Source: Caulobacter sp.
GTDB lineage: Bacteria > Pseudomonadota > Alphaproteobacteria > Caulobacterales > Caulobacteraceae
Direction: 5' to 3'
Length of the DNA stretch: 8,013 nucleotides
NCBI GenBank assembly: GCA_014378155.1
Contig: JACMOF010000023.1
Span: 1 to 8,013, forward strand
Shown: piece by piece, positions 1-7,252 of the stretch
Numbering within the stretch: the first letter of the stretch is position 1
Layout of the letters: each line of letters opens with the position of its first letter
Made by a program: the position numbers and the translations under genes
Notes under the pieces: model-generated
What the model saw: only the letters and a program-made list of their open reading frames with translations
Told to the model about the DNA's origin: nothing
The model's database searches: none

Positions 1-12
1 CATAACGCCCCG

Positions 13-1365
13 ATGAGCGAGACCCCGCAAAAGCGCCTCTATATCAAGACCTACGGCTGTCAGATGAACGTCTATGACAGCGAGCGCATGGCCGATGTCC
101 TGCGGCCGCTGGGCTATGGGATTGTCAGCGAGCCCGAGGGCGCCGACCTGGTGGTGCTCAACACCTGCCATATCCGCGAGAAGGCCACCGAGAAGGTCTA
201 TTCGGAGCTCGGCTATATCAAGCAGATGAAGGCCCGTCGGGCCGAGGCCGGCGGGACCATGACCATCGCCGTGGCCGGCTGCGTGGCCCAGGCCGAGGGC
301 CAGGAGATCATGCGGCGACAGCCGGCCGTCGATCTTGTGGTCGGGCCCCAGGCCTATCATCAGCTGCCCGAGCTGATCGCCCGCGTTCACCGGGCGACCG
401 GCGAGCGCCTCAGCGCCGACTTCGCCGCCGACGAAAAGTTCGACGCCTTGCCGGCCGAGCGCCAGGTCAATGGCGTGACCGCCTTCCTGACCGTGCAGGA
501 GGGCTGCGACAAGTTCTGCACATTCTGCGTGGTGCCCTATACCCGCGGCGGCGAGTGGTCGCGGCCGCCCGGGCAGATCGAGGACGAGGCCAAGCGCCTG
601 GCCGACCAAGGCGTGCGCGAAGTCACACTGCTGGGCCAGAACGTCAACGCCTATGACGGCGGCGGGTATACCCTGGCCAAGCTAGTGCGGCGTCTGGCGA
701 AGATTCCCGGTCTGGATCGCATCCGCTACACCACCAGCCACCCGCGCGACATGGGCGACGACCTGATCGAGGCCCATGCCGAACTGCCGGAGCTGATGCC
801 CTATCTGCACCTGCCGGTGCAGGCCGGATCGGACAAGATCCTCAAGGCCATGAACCGCGACCACACGGCCGAGAGCTATGTGCGGCTGATCGAGAAGATT
901 CGCGCCGGCCGGCCCGACATCGCCATGAGCGGCGACTTCATCGTCGGCTTCCCCGGCGAGCGCGACGGCGATTTCGACAAGACCCTGGAGCTGATCCGCG
1001 AGGTCGGCTTCGCCTCGGCCTTCTCGTTCAAATATTCGCGCCGGCCCGGCACGCCCGCCTCGGCCATGCCCGGCCAGGTGGACGAGGCGGTCAAGGCCGA
1101 GCGGCTCGAGCGGCTCAACATCCTGCTCGACGAACAGCAGAAAGCGTTCAACGCCGTGCAGGTCGGCAAGACCATGCCGGTGCTGTTCGAGAAAAAAGGC
1201 CGCAACCCCGGTCAAATCATCGGCCGCAGTCCCTATCTTCAGTCGGTCCATGCGTTAGGTCCTGACAGCCTGCTGGGCCAGATCGTCCCCGTCCGTATCG
1301 AGTCGTCGGCCAAGATGAGCCTGGGCGGCGTGCTCGAGAGCCAACCTCTGCTGGAGTCCGCTTGA
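13..1365 (+). CDS. miaB: tRNA-2-methylthio-N6-dimethylallyladenosine synthase MiaB
   Basis: MiaB is a radical-SAM methylthiotransferase. It turns i6A at position 37 of tRNAs that read UNN codons into ms2i6A, using two 4Fe-4S clusters and SAM. The 450 residues are full length for the family. The N-terminal UPF0004 domain carries the auxiliary-cluster cysteines C16 (TYGCQMN), C52 (NTCHIRE) and C90 (AGCVAQ). The radical-SAM signature CX3CX2C is at C165, C169 and C172 ([10 protein letters not shown]), followed by VVPYTRG. A TRAM domain for RNA binding covers about residues 380-445. The start at ATG 13 gives the normal N-terminus ([19 protein letters not shown]). No Shine-Dalgarno is visible in the 12 bases available, so it may be coupled to an upstream gene; stops in the other two plus-strand frames at 3-5 and 14-16 could end such a gene. 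It is the first visible gene of the phoH-ybeY-corC-lnt cluster, and its TGA overlaps the phoH TTG by 4 bases. Identification is near certain. Confidence 0.97.
   Translation: MSETPQKRLYIKTYGCQMNVYDSERMADVLRPLGYGIVSEPEGADLVVLNTCHIREKATEKVYSELGYIKQMKARRAEAGGTMTIAVAGCVAQAEGQEIMRRQPAVDLVVGPQAYHQLPELIARVHRATGERLSADFAADEKFDALPAERQVNGVTAFLTVQEGCDKFCTFCVVPYTRGGEWSRPPGQIEDEAKRLADQGVREVTLLGQNVNAYDGGGYTLAKLVRRLAKIPGLDRIRYTTSHPRDMGDDLIEAHAELPELMPYLHLPVQAGSDKILKAMNRDHTAESYVRLIEKIRAGRPDIAMSGDFIVGFPGERDGDFDKTLELIREVGFASAFSFKYSRRPGTPASAMPGQVDEAVKAERLERLNILLDEQQKAFNAVQVGKTMPVLFEKKGRNPGQIIGRSPYLQSVHALGPDSLLGQIVPVRIESSAKMSLGGVLESQPLLESA
1353..1356 (+). promoter_or_regulatory. Shine-Dalgarno for the TTG start of phoH
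   Basis: A GGAG core lies inside the last codons of miaB, 5 bases before the TTG at 1362. It supports use of that rare start codon, since the next in-frame ATG lies more than 100 codons downstream, just before the Walker A motif. Confidence 0.65.
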
Positions 1366-2306
1366 GCCGTACGCCTGAGTTCCTGCCTCTGTCCGACACC
1401 GCCGTCCGCGCCGTTTCCGGCCCCGGCGGGCGTCACGCCGCCCTGATCGAGGACGCCTTCAAGGTGTTGATCGAGACGCCCGGCGGCGGCGTCACCCTCA
1501 CCGGCGACGTCAAGGGCCGCACGGGCGCCAAGCGGGCGTTGCGCGACGTTTCGGAGCGGGCCGACGCCGGCGAGGACATCGTCGAAGCCGACATCCGCGT
1601 CGCCGTGGGCGAAGCCCAGAGCACCGGCGGTCAAGCCTCGCCCCGCAATGTGCGCAAGGGCTCGGTAGCGCCCAAGACCAAGGCCCAGGCCCGCTACATG
1701 GAAGCCATGGGCAGCCATCCGCTATCGTTCGGCCTTGGCCCGGCCGGCACCGGCAAGACCTTCCTGGCGGTCGCCCATGGCGCGGGCATGCTGCTGCGCG
1801 GCGAGGTCGACCGGCTGATCGTCACCCGTCCCGCCGTCGAGGCCGGCGAAAAGCTCGGCTTTCTTCCGGGCGACCTGAACGAGAAGGTCGATCCCTACAT
1901 GGCCCCGGTCTGGGAAGCCCTGACCGACATCATGGGCGCCGAGCAGTTGCGCCGCCGCCGCGAGAAGCTGGAGATCGAGGTCGCCCCGATCGCCTTCATG
2001 CGCGGCCGCACGCTGGCCCATGCGTTCGTCATCGTCGACGAGGCCCAGAACTGCTCGCGCCTGCAGATGAAGATGGTCCTGACCCGTCTGGGCGAGAACG
2101 CGCGGATGGTGGTGACCGGCGACCCGACCCAGGTCGATCTGCTGAACCCTCGCGATTCCGGCCTGGCCCATGCGGTGTCGATCCTCGAGGGCGTCGAGGG
2201 CGTGGCGGTGTCGCGCTTTACTTCGGCCGACGTCGTGCGCCACCCGCTGGTCGAGCGGATCGTCAAGGCCTACGACGCCGACGCCCTGCAGAGTACGCCG
2301 CGCTGA
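1362..2306 (+). CDS. phoH: PhoH family ATPase (YbeZ-like)
   Basis: This is a cytoplasmic P-loop NTPase of the PhoH/YbeZ family, 314 residues long and full length. In other bacteria YbeZ-type PhoH proteins interact with YbeY and are linked to RNA processing and phosphate or stress responses; the precise biochemical role is not settled. Visible motifs are Walker A GPAGTGKT at residues 126-133, the family stretch [18 protein letters not shown] at about 154-171, and Walker B VIVDEAQN at 223-230, followed by a sensor-like VVTGDPTQ. The first 110 residues form the family's N-terminal domain. The start is TTG at 1362, overlapping the miaB stop as TTGA and preceded by GGAG. Its own TGA overlaps the ybeY ATG by one base (TGATG). 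Tight linkage to ybeY agrees with a shared role in RNA metabolism. It could also be named ybeZ. Confidence 0.95.
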   Translation: MSRTPEFLPLSDTAVRAVSGPGGRHAALIEDAFKVLIETPGGGVTLTGDVKGRTGAKRALRDVSERADAGEDIVEADIRVAVGEAQSTGGQASPRNVRKGSVAPKTKAQARYMEAMGSHPLSFGLGPAGTGKTFLAVAHGAGMLLRGEVDRLIVTRPAVEAGEKLGFLPGDLNEKVDPYMAPVWEALTDIMGAEQLRRRREKLEIEVAPIAFMRGRTLAHAFVIVDEAQNCSRLQMKMVLTRLGENARMVVTGDPTQVDLLNPRDSGLAHAVSILEGVEGVAVSRFTSADVVRHPLVERIVKAYDADALQSTPR

Positions 2307-2788
2307 TGACCCTCACGGTCGACATCGAGATCGAGGACGAAGCCTGGCTCGCCGCCGAGCCCGAGGCCGAGGCCCTGGTCTGGCGCGCCGCCCAGGCGGT
2401 GCTCGACGCCCATCAGGACATTGAGGGCCACGGCATCGTCATCCTGCTGGCCGACGACGACAGCGTCCAGGTGCTGAACCGCGACTTCCGCCAGAAGGAC
2501 TATCCGACCAACGTCCTGTCCTTCCCGGCGCCGACGGAAGGCAATCCGGAAGGACTGATCGGCGACATCGCCCTGGCGTTCGGGGTCTGCCAGCGCGAAG
2601 CGGCCGAGCAAGGCAAGCCACTTGCGCACCACTTGCAACATCTGGTGGCGCACGGGGTGCTTCATCTCTTAGGATATGACCACGAGAGCGACGACCAGGC
2701 CCAGGCCATGGAGGCGTTCGAACGCGAGATCCTCGCCGGATTGGACGTTCCGGACCCCTATGCCGAGCCGCCGTCTCCACAGGGATAA
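2306..2788 (+). CDS. ybeY: Endoribonuclease YbeY (16S rRNA maturation)
   Basis: YbeY is a zinc-dependent single-strand endoribonuclease needed for 16S rRNA 3'-end maturation and ribosome quality control. The 160-residue protein has the diagnostic UPF0054 metal site near the C-terminus: H116, H120 and H126 in the HGVLHLLGYDH motif (residues 116-126), followed by an acidic stretch (ESDD). Upstream, NRDFRQKDYPTNVLSFP (about residues 58-74) is the other conserved family block. The start ATG at 2306 shares one base with the phoH stop, and I see no good Shine-Dalgarno, so translation is probably coupled to phoH. A 12-base gap separates it from corC. Length and motifs are normal for alphaproteobacterial YbeY, whose C-terminal tail varies. 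Confidence 0.96.
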   Translation: MTLTVDIEIEDEAWLAAEPEAEALVWRAAQAVLDAHQDIEGHGIVILLADDDSVQVLNRDFRQKDYPTNVLSFPAPTEGNPEGLIGDIALAFGVCQREAAEQGKPLAHHLQHLVAHGVLHLLGYDHESDDQAQAMEAFEREILAGLDVPDPYAEPPSPQG

Positions 2789-2800
2789 CCAAGACCGGGC

Positions 2801-3733
2801 ATGCCCAGCGACGACCAGAGTTCCACGCCCGCTCCAGCTCGCTTGAGCCGGGGCGTGCGGGCGTTCTTCCGCAAGATGCGCAAGGACCTGGCGGGGCGCG
2901 GCGTGCCTGGCCTGGCCGAGGTCTCGCGCCCGGCCGACCCGGCCCTGGTCCACGAGGTCGACATGGTCGACCAGGCCGAGGCCTTTCAGAGCCTGCGGGT
3001 CGCCGACGTCATGACCCCGCGCGCCGACATCGTGGCCGTCGAGGTCTCAGCCCCCTTTGACGCCGTGGTGGCCCAATTCACCGAGGCCGAGCACTCGCGG
3101 ATGCCGATCTATCGCGAGACGCTGGATGACCCGGTCGGCGTGATCCACGTCAAGGACGTGTTCCGCCTGCTCGCCAACGAGGACAAGCGTCCGGCCCCCA
3201 GCGACCAGGTCCTGCACCGGCTGCGCCGAGAAGCGCTCTATGTGCCCGCCTCGATGCGGGCGGCCGACCTGCTGCTGCGCATGCGCACCAGCCGCATCCA
3301 CATGGCCCTGGTCATCGACGAGTTCGGCGGCACCGACGGCTTGGTGACCATGGAAGACTTGATCGAGGCGGTGGTCGGGGAGATCGACGACGAGCATGAC
3401 GACGCCCAGGTTTCCAGCATCGTCGCCCGGCCGGGCGGCCTGTTCGAGGTCGACGCCCGCGCGCCGCTGGAAGATTTGGAAGCCGTCCTCGACCGCGACC
3501 TGGCCCCGCCGGACATGGAAGAGGACATCGACACCGTCGCGGGTCTTGTCGTCGCCCTGGCCGGCCGCGTGCCCCAGCGCGGTGAGGTGATCGCCCATCC
3601 GGCCGGCTTCGACCTGGAAGTCGTGGAAGCCGATCCGCGCCGGGTGCGCCGCGTGCGGGTGCGCCCTGCGGTAAGTCTCGATCAGGCCGCCGGGAACGCC
3701 GCGGCCGAACCTGGCCGCGTGGCCGCTTCGTGA
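2801..3733 (+). CDS. corC: CorC/HlyC-type CBS-domain protein (YbeX-like, hemolysin family)
   Basis: This 310-residue protein belongs to the CorC/YbeX family, often annotated as 'hemolysin family protein' or Mg/Co efflux protein. It has no predicted membrane segment and lacks the N-terminal DUF21 domain of the larger CorB/TlyC relatives, so it is probably cytoplasmic. Domains in order are a charged N-terminal tail (1-60), a first CBS domain beginning at VADVMTPRADI (M71) with HSRMPIY and GVIHVKD, a second CBS domain ending in ALVIDEFGGTDGLVTMEDL (about 169-187), the family linker GEIDDEHDD, and a C-terminal CorC_HlyC transporter-associated domain (about 205-285). CBS pairs typically bind adenine nucleotides. 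YbeX has been linked to magnesium homeostasis and to ribosome/rRNA metabolism, which fits its place beside ybeY; which role applies here is inference. Its TGA overlaps the lnt GTG by 4 bases. The gene symbol follows convention; ybeX is an equal choice. Confidence 0.92.
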   Translation: MPSDDQSSTPAPARLSRGVRAFFRKMRKDLAGRGVPGLAEVSRPADPALVHEVDMVDQAEAFQSLRVADVMTPRADIVAVEVSAPFDAVVAQFTEAEHSRMPIYRETLDDPVGVIHVKDVFRLLANEDKRPAPSDQVLHRLRREALYVPASMRAADLLLRMRTSRIHMALVIDEFGGTDGLVTMEDLIEAVVGEIDDEHDDAQVSSIVARPGGLFEVDARAPLEDLEAVLDRDLAPPDMEEDIDTVAGLVVALAGRVPQRGEVIAHPAGFDLEVVEADPRRVRRVRVRPAVSLDQAAGNAAAEPGRVAAS

Positions 3734-5304
3734 ACCTGCCGGCCTGTCCGAGGCTGACGCCGTGGCGAGCGCGGGGCCTGGCCCTGCTCGCGGGCCTGGC
3801 CGCCGCCTTGGCCCATCCGCCGTTCGGGGTCTTGCCGGGGGTCCTGGGCTACGCCGTTCTGCTCTGGCTGCTCGACGCCATCGAGGGACCTCGACCGTTG
3901 CGCGCGGCTTTTTTGCGCGGCTGGTTGATGGGTCTGAGTTATTTCGGCCTTGGCACCTGGTGGATCGCCGAGGCCTTCATGGTCGACGCCGCGAACCAAG
4001 GCTGGATGGCGCCGTTCGCCGTGGCGGCGATGGCGGCTGGGATGGCCCTGTTCTGGGGTCTGGCGGCGGTGCTCTACCGCTGGCTGGCGCCGGCCGGCGT
4101 GCGGCGGGTGCTGGTGTTCGCCGGAGCCTTCGCGGCCCTGGAATGGACTCGAGGCCACATCCTGACCGGCTTTCCCTGGAACCTGCCGGGCGAGACCTGG
4201 AAGGCGGGTTCGGCCTTATCCCAGTTCGCGTCCGTGGTCGGCGCCTACGGCTTGACCTGGACCACACTGGCGATCGCCGCCGCCCCGGCGGTGTGGCGCG
4301 AGGGTCGGCGCGGACGCCTGGCCGTCGGGGGGGCCGCCGCTGTGCTGGCGGCGCTCTGGCTCTATGGCCTGGCAGCCATTTCGGCCACGCTGATACCGAC
4401 GGCCCACCCCAGCGTCCGCATCGTCCAGGCCGACATCGAGCAGGAGGCCAAGTGGGACGCCGGGCGCTTCGCCCAGATCGTTCAGGCCTATGTCGCGCTA
4501 ACCGCCAAGCCCTATGGCGGCAGGCCCGCCGACATCGTGGTCTGGCCCGAGGGGGCTCTGCCGGCCGCCATCAACGACTACATGGCGCCTGGGAGCTGGG
4601 TGCGGCAGGCCATCGTCGATGCGCTGAAGCCGGGCCAGCTCCTGTTGATCGGCGGCTATCGCTATGACGGACCGCCCGACAAGCCCGTCTACTTCAACAG
4701 CCTGGTCGCCCTGCGCCGTGAGGCCAGCGACGTCGTGGTGGTCGGGATCTACGACAAGCACCGCCTGGTGCCGTTCGGCGAGTACCTGCCGGCCGATGCC
4801 CTGATGACCCGGCTGGGCGTCAAGAGCATGGCCCATCTGGGCGACGGCTTCGCCACCGGCCCTCGGCCGGCGCCCTTGCGGATCGCGCCCGACCTGCTGA
4901 TCCAACCGCTGATCTGCTACGAAAGCCTGTTCCCGCTCCTGGCCAAGCCGGCTCCCGGCGTCCGCGCCATCGTCAATGTGTCGAACGACGCCTGGTTCGG
5001 CGTAACCTCTGGCCCCCGTCAGCATTTAAACCTGGCGAGCTATCGCGCCATAGAAACCGGCGTTCCCATCATCCGCGCCACCCCGACGGGCGTATCTGCG
5101 TTGATCGATGCGCGCGGCCGCGTGGTCGGCCAACGCCTCAACCTGGGAGAAACCGGCGTTATCGACGGCCTTTTGCCGGAAAAACTTCGCTCGACCCCGT
5201 TCTCAAAGTTCGGGCACTGGTCCTTCGCTTTGCTACTTTTGCTTTCGTTGGTGAACGTTGTTCCCCTGGGAGCAGGTCTGGGCTTGGAAAAGTCGCCGAA
5301 CTGA
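3730..5304 (+). CDS. lnt: Apolipoprotein N-acyltransferase Lnt
   Basis: Lnt is an inner-membrane enzyme that adds the third acyl chain to the N-terminal cysteine of lipoproteins, using phospholipid as donor. The 524 residues show the usual plan: several hydrophobic membrane segments over about residues 10-220, a periplasmic nitrilase-type domain at about 228-485 (starting RIVQADIEQEAKWD), and one final hydrophobic segment near the C-terminus (FALLLLLSLVNVVPLGAGL). The catalytic triad is visible: E274 in VVWPEGALP, K343 in YDKHRLVPFGEYLP and C396 in PLICYESLFP. The start GTG at 3730 overlaps the corC stop (GTGA) without a clear Shine-Dalgarno, which suggests coupling. The last 200 bases or so are noticeably less GC-rich than the rest, perhaps because they also carry control signals for the next gene. 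A run of seven G at 4327-4333 and one of six T at 3909-3914 lie inside the gene, with the frame intact. Confidence 0.97.
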   Translation: MNLPACPRLTPWRARGLALLAGLAAALAHPPFGVLPGVLGYAVLLWLLDAIEGPRPLRAAFLRGWLMGLSYFGLGTWWIAEAFMVDAANQGWMAPFAVAAMAAGMALFWGLAAVLYRWLAPAGVRRVLVFAGAFAALEWTRGHILTGFPWNLPGETWKAGSALSQFASVVGAYGLTWTTLAIAAAPAVWREGRRGRLAVGGAAAVLAALWLYGLAAISATLIPTAHPSVRIVQADIEQEAKWDAGRFAQIVQAYVALTAKPYGGRPADIVVWPEGALPAAINDYMAPGSWVRQAIVDALKPGQLLLIGGYRYDGPPDKPVYFNSLVALRREASDVVVVGIYDKHRLVPFGEYLPADALMTRLGVKSMAHLGDGFATGPRPAPLRIAPDLLIQPLICYESLFPLLAKPAPGVRAIVNVSNDAWFGVTSGPRQHLNLASYRAIETGVPIIRATPTGVSALIDARGRVVGQRLNLGETGVIDGLLPEKLRSTPFSKFGHWSFALLLLLSLVNVVPLGAGLGLEKSPN

Positions 5305-5349
5305 AACAGACAGGGTTATCAAACCGTAACTTCAGTGATTGACGACGGC

Positions 5350-5784
5350 ATGAACACGACTCCTGATCAAGAACGCCTCCCCAATCCGGTCGACCTGCAC
5401 GTCGGCGCCCGCATCCGCATGCGCCGCAAGATCCTCGGCGTAAGCCAGGAGCGTCTGGCCGACGACCTGGGCCTGACCTTCCAGCAGGTCCAGAAATACG
5501 AGCGTGGCGCCAACCGCGTCAGCGCCAGCAAGCTGTACGAGATCGCCAAGAGCCTGCAGTCGTCGGTGTCGTACTTCTTCGAGGGCCTGGCCGATCCGAC
5601 CGACGTGGAAGGTTTCCAGGAAAACGGCTCGGAGCAGTTCGTGCACGATTTCCTGATGACCCCCGAAGGCCTGGAACTGGCCGCGCTGTTCCCGCGGATC
5701 AGCAAGTCCCGGGTTCGTCGGCGCATCTTGGACCTCGTGCGTTCGATGGCCGAGGATCCGGTCGAGGAAGACGCCGGAGCCTGA
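5350..5784 (+). CDS. XRE-family helix-turn-helix transcriptional regulator (PraR/PhrR-like)
   Basis: This is a small DNA-binding protein of 144 residues. A Cro/C1-type HTH covers about residues 18-72: ARIRMRRKILGVSQERLADDLGLTFQQVQKYERG places the recognition helix around T43-Y50. The C-terminal half (residues 75-144) resembles nothing I can name beyond the tail common to alphaproteobacterial members. Such regulators next to metK and trmB include rhizobial PraR/PhrR, which control biofilm, quorum-sensing or stress genes; orthology here is inferred from the HTH and synteny. I chose ATG 5350 as the start. An in-frame GTG at 5335 would add five residues, and neither has a convincing Shine-Dalgarno. 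It lies 45 bases after lnt with no terminator visible between them, so it may be read from the operon, from its own promoter, or both. Targets cannot be read from the sequence, though the operator-like palindrome before metK is one possibility. Confidence 0.9.
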   Translation: MNTTPDQERLPNPVDLHVGARIRMRRKILGVSQERLADDLGLTFQQVQKYERGANRVSASKLYEIAKSLQSSVSYFFEGLADPTDVEGFQENGSEQFVHDFLMTPEGLELAALFPRISKSRVRRRILDLVRSMAEDPVEEDAGA

Positions 5785-5821
5785 TCGGCGCGCTGTTCCG
5801 CGCGAAACCTCTCGGGGCCGC

Positions 5822-5850
5822 TTGCGGACATAAACATATCTTTATATGTT
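5822..5850 (+). promoter_or_regulatory. Candidate metK promoter
   Basis: A -35-like TTGCGG (5822-5827) and a -10-like TATGTT (5845-5850) are separated by 17 bases, each matching 4 of 6 positions of the general housekeeping consensus. This is the only markedly AT-rich patch in the regulator-metK gap. Transcription would start near 5857, giving a leader of about 54 bases. This is inference from motif and spacing only. Confidence 0.45.
5830..5850. promoter_or_regulatory. AT-rich palindromic operator candidate upstream of metK
   Basis: Two overlapping inverted repeats are present. One is AACATAT-CTTT-ATATGTT (5833-5850), with perfect 7-base arms. The other is ATAAACATATCTTTAT (5830-5845), symmetric at 14 of 16 positions. 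They fill the space between the candidate -35 and -10 boxes, as expected for a repressor site. The second form resembles, as I recall it, the ATAAAGATATCTTTAT-type site ascribed to the ArsR-family regulator SahR, which senses S-adenosylhomocysteine and controls methionine-cycle genes in Proteobacteria. The neighbouring XRE regulator is an alternative binder. Confidence 0.55.
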
Positions 5851-5861
5851 CCTGGCTCAGT

Positions 5862-5903
5862 CCGCCGGACAGACCGTCCGCGCGGGCGGCGTCATGTCCG
5901 GAG
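5862..5903 (+). promoter_or_regulatory. metK leader with competing hairpins
   Basis: CCGCC (5862-5866) can pair with GGCGG (5885-5889), with GGAC (5867-5870) pairing GTCC (5876-5879) inside it. Alternatively CCGGAC (5865-5870) can pair perfectly with GTCCGG (5896-5901), which covers the first bases of the metK Shine-Dalgarno. The two folds exclude each other. The sequence does not match any SAM or SAH riboswitch consensus I know. GC-rich pairing of this length can arise by chance. Confidence 0.3.
5900..5903 (+). promoter_or_regulatory. Shine-Dalgarno for the TTG start of metK
   Basis: GGAG lies 7 bases before TTG 5911. An in-frame TGA at 5905-5907 excludes any start further upstream, and the next in-frame ATG lies well inside the protein, so this site fixes the metK start. 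Confidence 0.75.
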
Positions 5904-5910
5904 CTGACCC

Positions 5911-7134
5911 TTGAGCCGTTCTTCCTACATCTTCACCAGTGAAAGCGTTTCCGAAGGCCATCCGGACAAGGTCGCCGATCGGATCAGCGACACTGTCGTC
6001 GACGCCTTCCTGACCGCCGATCCCGAGGCGCGCGTCGCCTGCGAGACTCTGGTCACCACCAACCGCATCGTGCTGGCTGGCGAAGTCCGGGCCGGCAAGC
6101 CGGGCGGCGACAAGTCCGCCAACAAGGCCCTGACCAAGGATATCCTGGGTTCGCTGGAGTCCAAGGTCCGCGCTGCGGTCAAGGACATCGGCTACGAGCA
6201 AAAGGGCTTTCACTGGCAGAAGGCGAAATTCGCCAACTATCTGCACGGTCAGTCGGCCCACATCGCCCAAGGCGTGGACGCTTCAGACAAGAAGGACGAA
6301 GGCGCCGGCGACCAGGGCATCATGTTCGGCTATGCCAGCACAGAGACGCCGGAGCTGATGCCGGCCACCCTGCAATACAGCCACAACATCCTCAGCCGCC
6401 TGGCCCAGCTGCGCCATTCCGGCGAGCTGTCGGAGCTCGAGCCGGACGCCAAGAGCCAGATCACCCTGGAATATGACGCCACCGGCAAACCGGTCCGCGT
6501 CGTCTCGATCGTCGTGTCGCACCAGCACAAGAAGAAGATCGGCGGCAAGGCCGCCACGTCCAAGCGCGTGCTCGACCTGATCAAGCCGCACATCCTGCCG
6601 ATCTTCCCGGACGGCCTGATTACCAAGAAGACCCAGTGGCTGGTCAACCCGACCGGCCGCTTCGAGATCGGCGGGCCCGACGGCGACGCCGGCGTCACCG
6701 GCCGCAAGATCATCGTCGACACCTACGGCGGCGCGGCCCCGCACGGCGGCGGCGCCTTTTCGGGCAAGGATCCGACCAAGGTCGACCGCTCTGCCGCCTA
6801 TGCCTGCCGCTACCTGGCCAAGAATGTGGTCGCGGCCGGCCTCGCCGAGCGCTGCACCATCCAGATCGCCTACGCGATCGGCGTGGCCCAGCCCGTCTCG
6901 TTCCACGTCGATCTGCACGGCACGGGCAAGGTTGATCCCGAGGTTCTGGAAAAGCTGCTGCCGCAACTGATCGGGGGCGCGACCCCGCGCTCGATCCGCG
7001 AGCACCTGCAGTTGAACAAGCCGATCTACGCCCGCACCGCCGCCTACGGCCATTTCGGCCGCACGCCGGACAACGAAGGCGGCTTCTCCTGGGAGAAGAC
7101 CGACCTGGTGTCGGAACTGAAGGGCCTGGCTTAA
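5911..7134 (+). CDS. metK: S-adenosylmethionine synthase (methionine adenosyltransferase)
   Basis: MetK makes SAM from methionine and ATP, releasing phosphate and diphosphate; it is a cytoplasmic tetramer needing Mg2+ and K+. The 407 residues are full length and on the long side, as in other alphaproteobacteria. Visible signatures are the N-terminal [13 protein letters not shown] (H17, D19 and K20 at the active site), GAGDQG at residues 131-136, and the phosphate loop [16 protein letters not shown] from residue 279. The protein ends in the usual aromatic-rich tail (YGHFGR...FSWEKTD). The start is TTG at 5911; an in-frame stop lies two codons upstream and GGAG is correctly placed. The product supplies the methyl and radical-SAM enzymes TrmB and MiaB in the same window. 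Control probably occurs at the palindrome (5830-5850) and perhaps in the leader. The transcript likely ends at the terminator at 7186-7222. Confidence 0.98.
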   Translation: MSRSSYIFTSESVSEGHPDKVADRISDTVVDAFLTADPEARVACETLVTTNRIVLAGEVRAGKPGGDKSANKALTKDILGSLESKVRAAVKDIGYEQKGFHWQKAKFANYLHGQSAHIAQGVDASDKKDEGAGDQGIMFGYASTETPELMPATLQYSHNILSRLAQLRHSGELSELEPDAKSQITLEYDATGKPVRVVSIVVSHQHKKKIGGKAATSKRVLDLIKPHILPIFPDGLITKKTQWLVNPTGRFEIGGPDGDAGVTGRKIIVDTYGGAAPHGGGAFSGKDPTKVDRSAAYACRYLAKNVVAAGLAERCTIQIAYAIGVAQPVSFHVDLHGTGKVDPEVLEKLLPQLIGGATPRSIREHLQLNKPIYARTAAYGHFGRTPDNEGGFSWEKTDLVSELKGLA

Positions 7135-7149
7135 GGCCTCGACCCAACG

Positions 7150-7177
7150 TGGGGACAGGCGCATGCGTCTGTCCCCA
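7150..7177. repeat. 28-base palindrome, possible REP-like element
   Basis: The arms TGGGGACAG (7150-7158) and CTGTCCCCA (7169-7177) are perfect. The centre CGCATGCG is self-complementary and flanked by a single G/T wobble, so the whole element is palindromic except at that pair. It sits 15 bases after the metK stop and lacks a T-run, so it is not a canonical terminator. GGGGACAG-type arms recall the short dispersed palindromes found near RAYT/IS200-like transposases, but only one copy occurs in the window. Confidence 0.55.
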
Positions 7178-7185
7178 ACCGTATC

Positions 7186-7222
7186 AGCGGGCCCCGATCA
7201 TCCGATCGGGGCCCGTTTCATT
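7186..7222 (+). terminator. Intrinsic terminator after metK
   Basis: A 12-base perfect stem, CGGGCCCCGATC (7188-7199) with its complement at 7204-7215, closes a 4-base loop (ATCC). It is followed at once by TTTCATTT, a moderate T-run. A G/T wobble and an A/T pair could extend the stem outward. Its place 50 bases after the metK stop fits an end to the metK transcript, although read-through into trmB cannot be ruled out. Confidence 0.8.
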
Positions 7223-7245
7223 TGCGCGCTCATTTCGGCTAAGAC
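7222..7245 (+). promoter_or_regulatory. Candidate trmB promoter (Caulobacter housekeeping type)
   Basis: GCTAAGAC at 7238-7245 matches 7 of 8 positions of the Caulobacter housekeeping -10 element as I recall it (GCTANAWC). A weak -35, TTGCGCG at 7222-7228, lies 9 bases upstream, slightly short of the usual 10-14. Initiation would fall at about 7251-7253, on the trmB ATG. The -35 overlaps the end of the metK terminator. Confidence 0.4.
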
Positions 7246-7252
7246 CCCGCCC

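Noticed and set aside
4327..4333. G7 run in lnt (and T6 at 3909-3914) as a phase-variation tract
   Set aside because: The runs are short and the frame is intact. Nothing suggests switching of what is expected to be a housekeeping gene.
3762..4667. 301-codon plus-strand ORF in another frame inside lnt
   Set aside because: Its product is an R/G/A-rich composition typical of shadow frames in GC-rich DNA. The overlapping lnt frame carries the full catalytic triad.
5339..5344. TTGACG as a -35 box for the XRE regulator
   Set aside because: Its -10 would fall inside the coding sequence downstream of the start codon, so it cannot drive the full-length gene.
5335..5349. GTG 5335 as the start of the XRE regulator
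   Set aside because: It adds only MIDDG without a Shine-Dalgarno; ATG 5350 is the simpler choice. Not fully excluded.
5788..5804. GCGCG/CGCGC hairpin just after the XRE regulator as a terminator
   Set aside because: The stem has only five pairs and no T-run follows. Such pairing is frequent by chance in this composition.
5851..5910. Known SAM/SAH riboswitch upstream of metK
   Set aside because: No match to the SAM-I, SAM-II, SAM-V, SAM/SAH or SAH aptamer consensus as I know them, and the leader after the candidate start is only about 54 bases.
6283..7164. 293-codon minus-strand ORF antisense to metK
   Set aside because: It lies across conserved MetK motifs, has a low-complexity G/A/L/V/R composition and matches no family I recognise. 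Long antisense open frames are expected at this GC content.
7163..7252. Thirty-codon N-terminal extension of TrmB from ATG 7163
   Set aside because: It would run from inside the palindrome and through the terminator, and it adds residues outside the conserved TrmB N-terminus. ATG 7253 fits the family.
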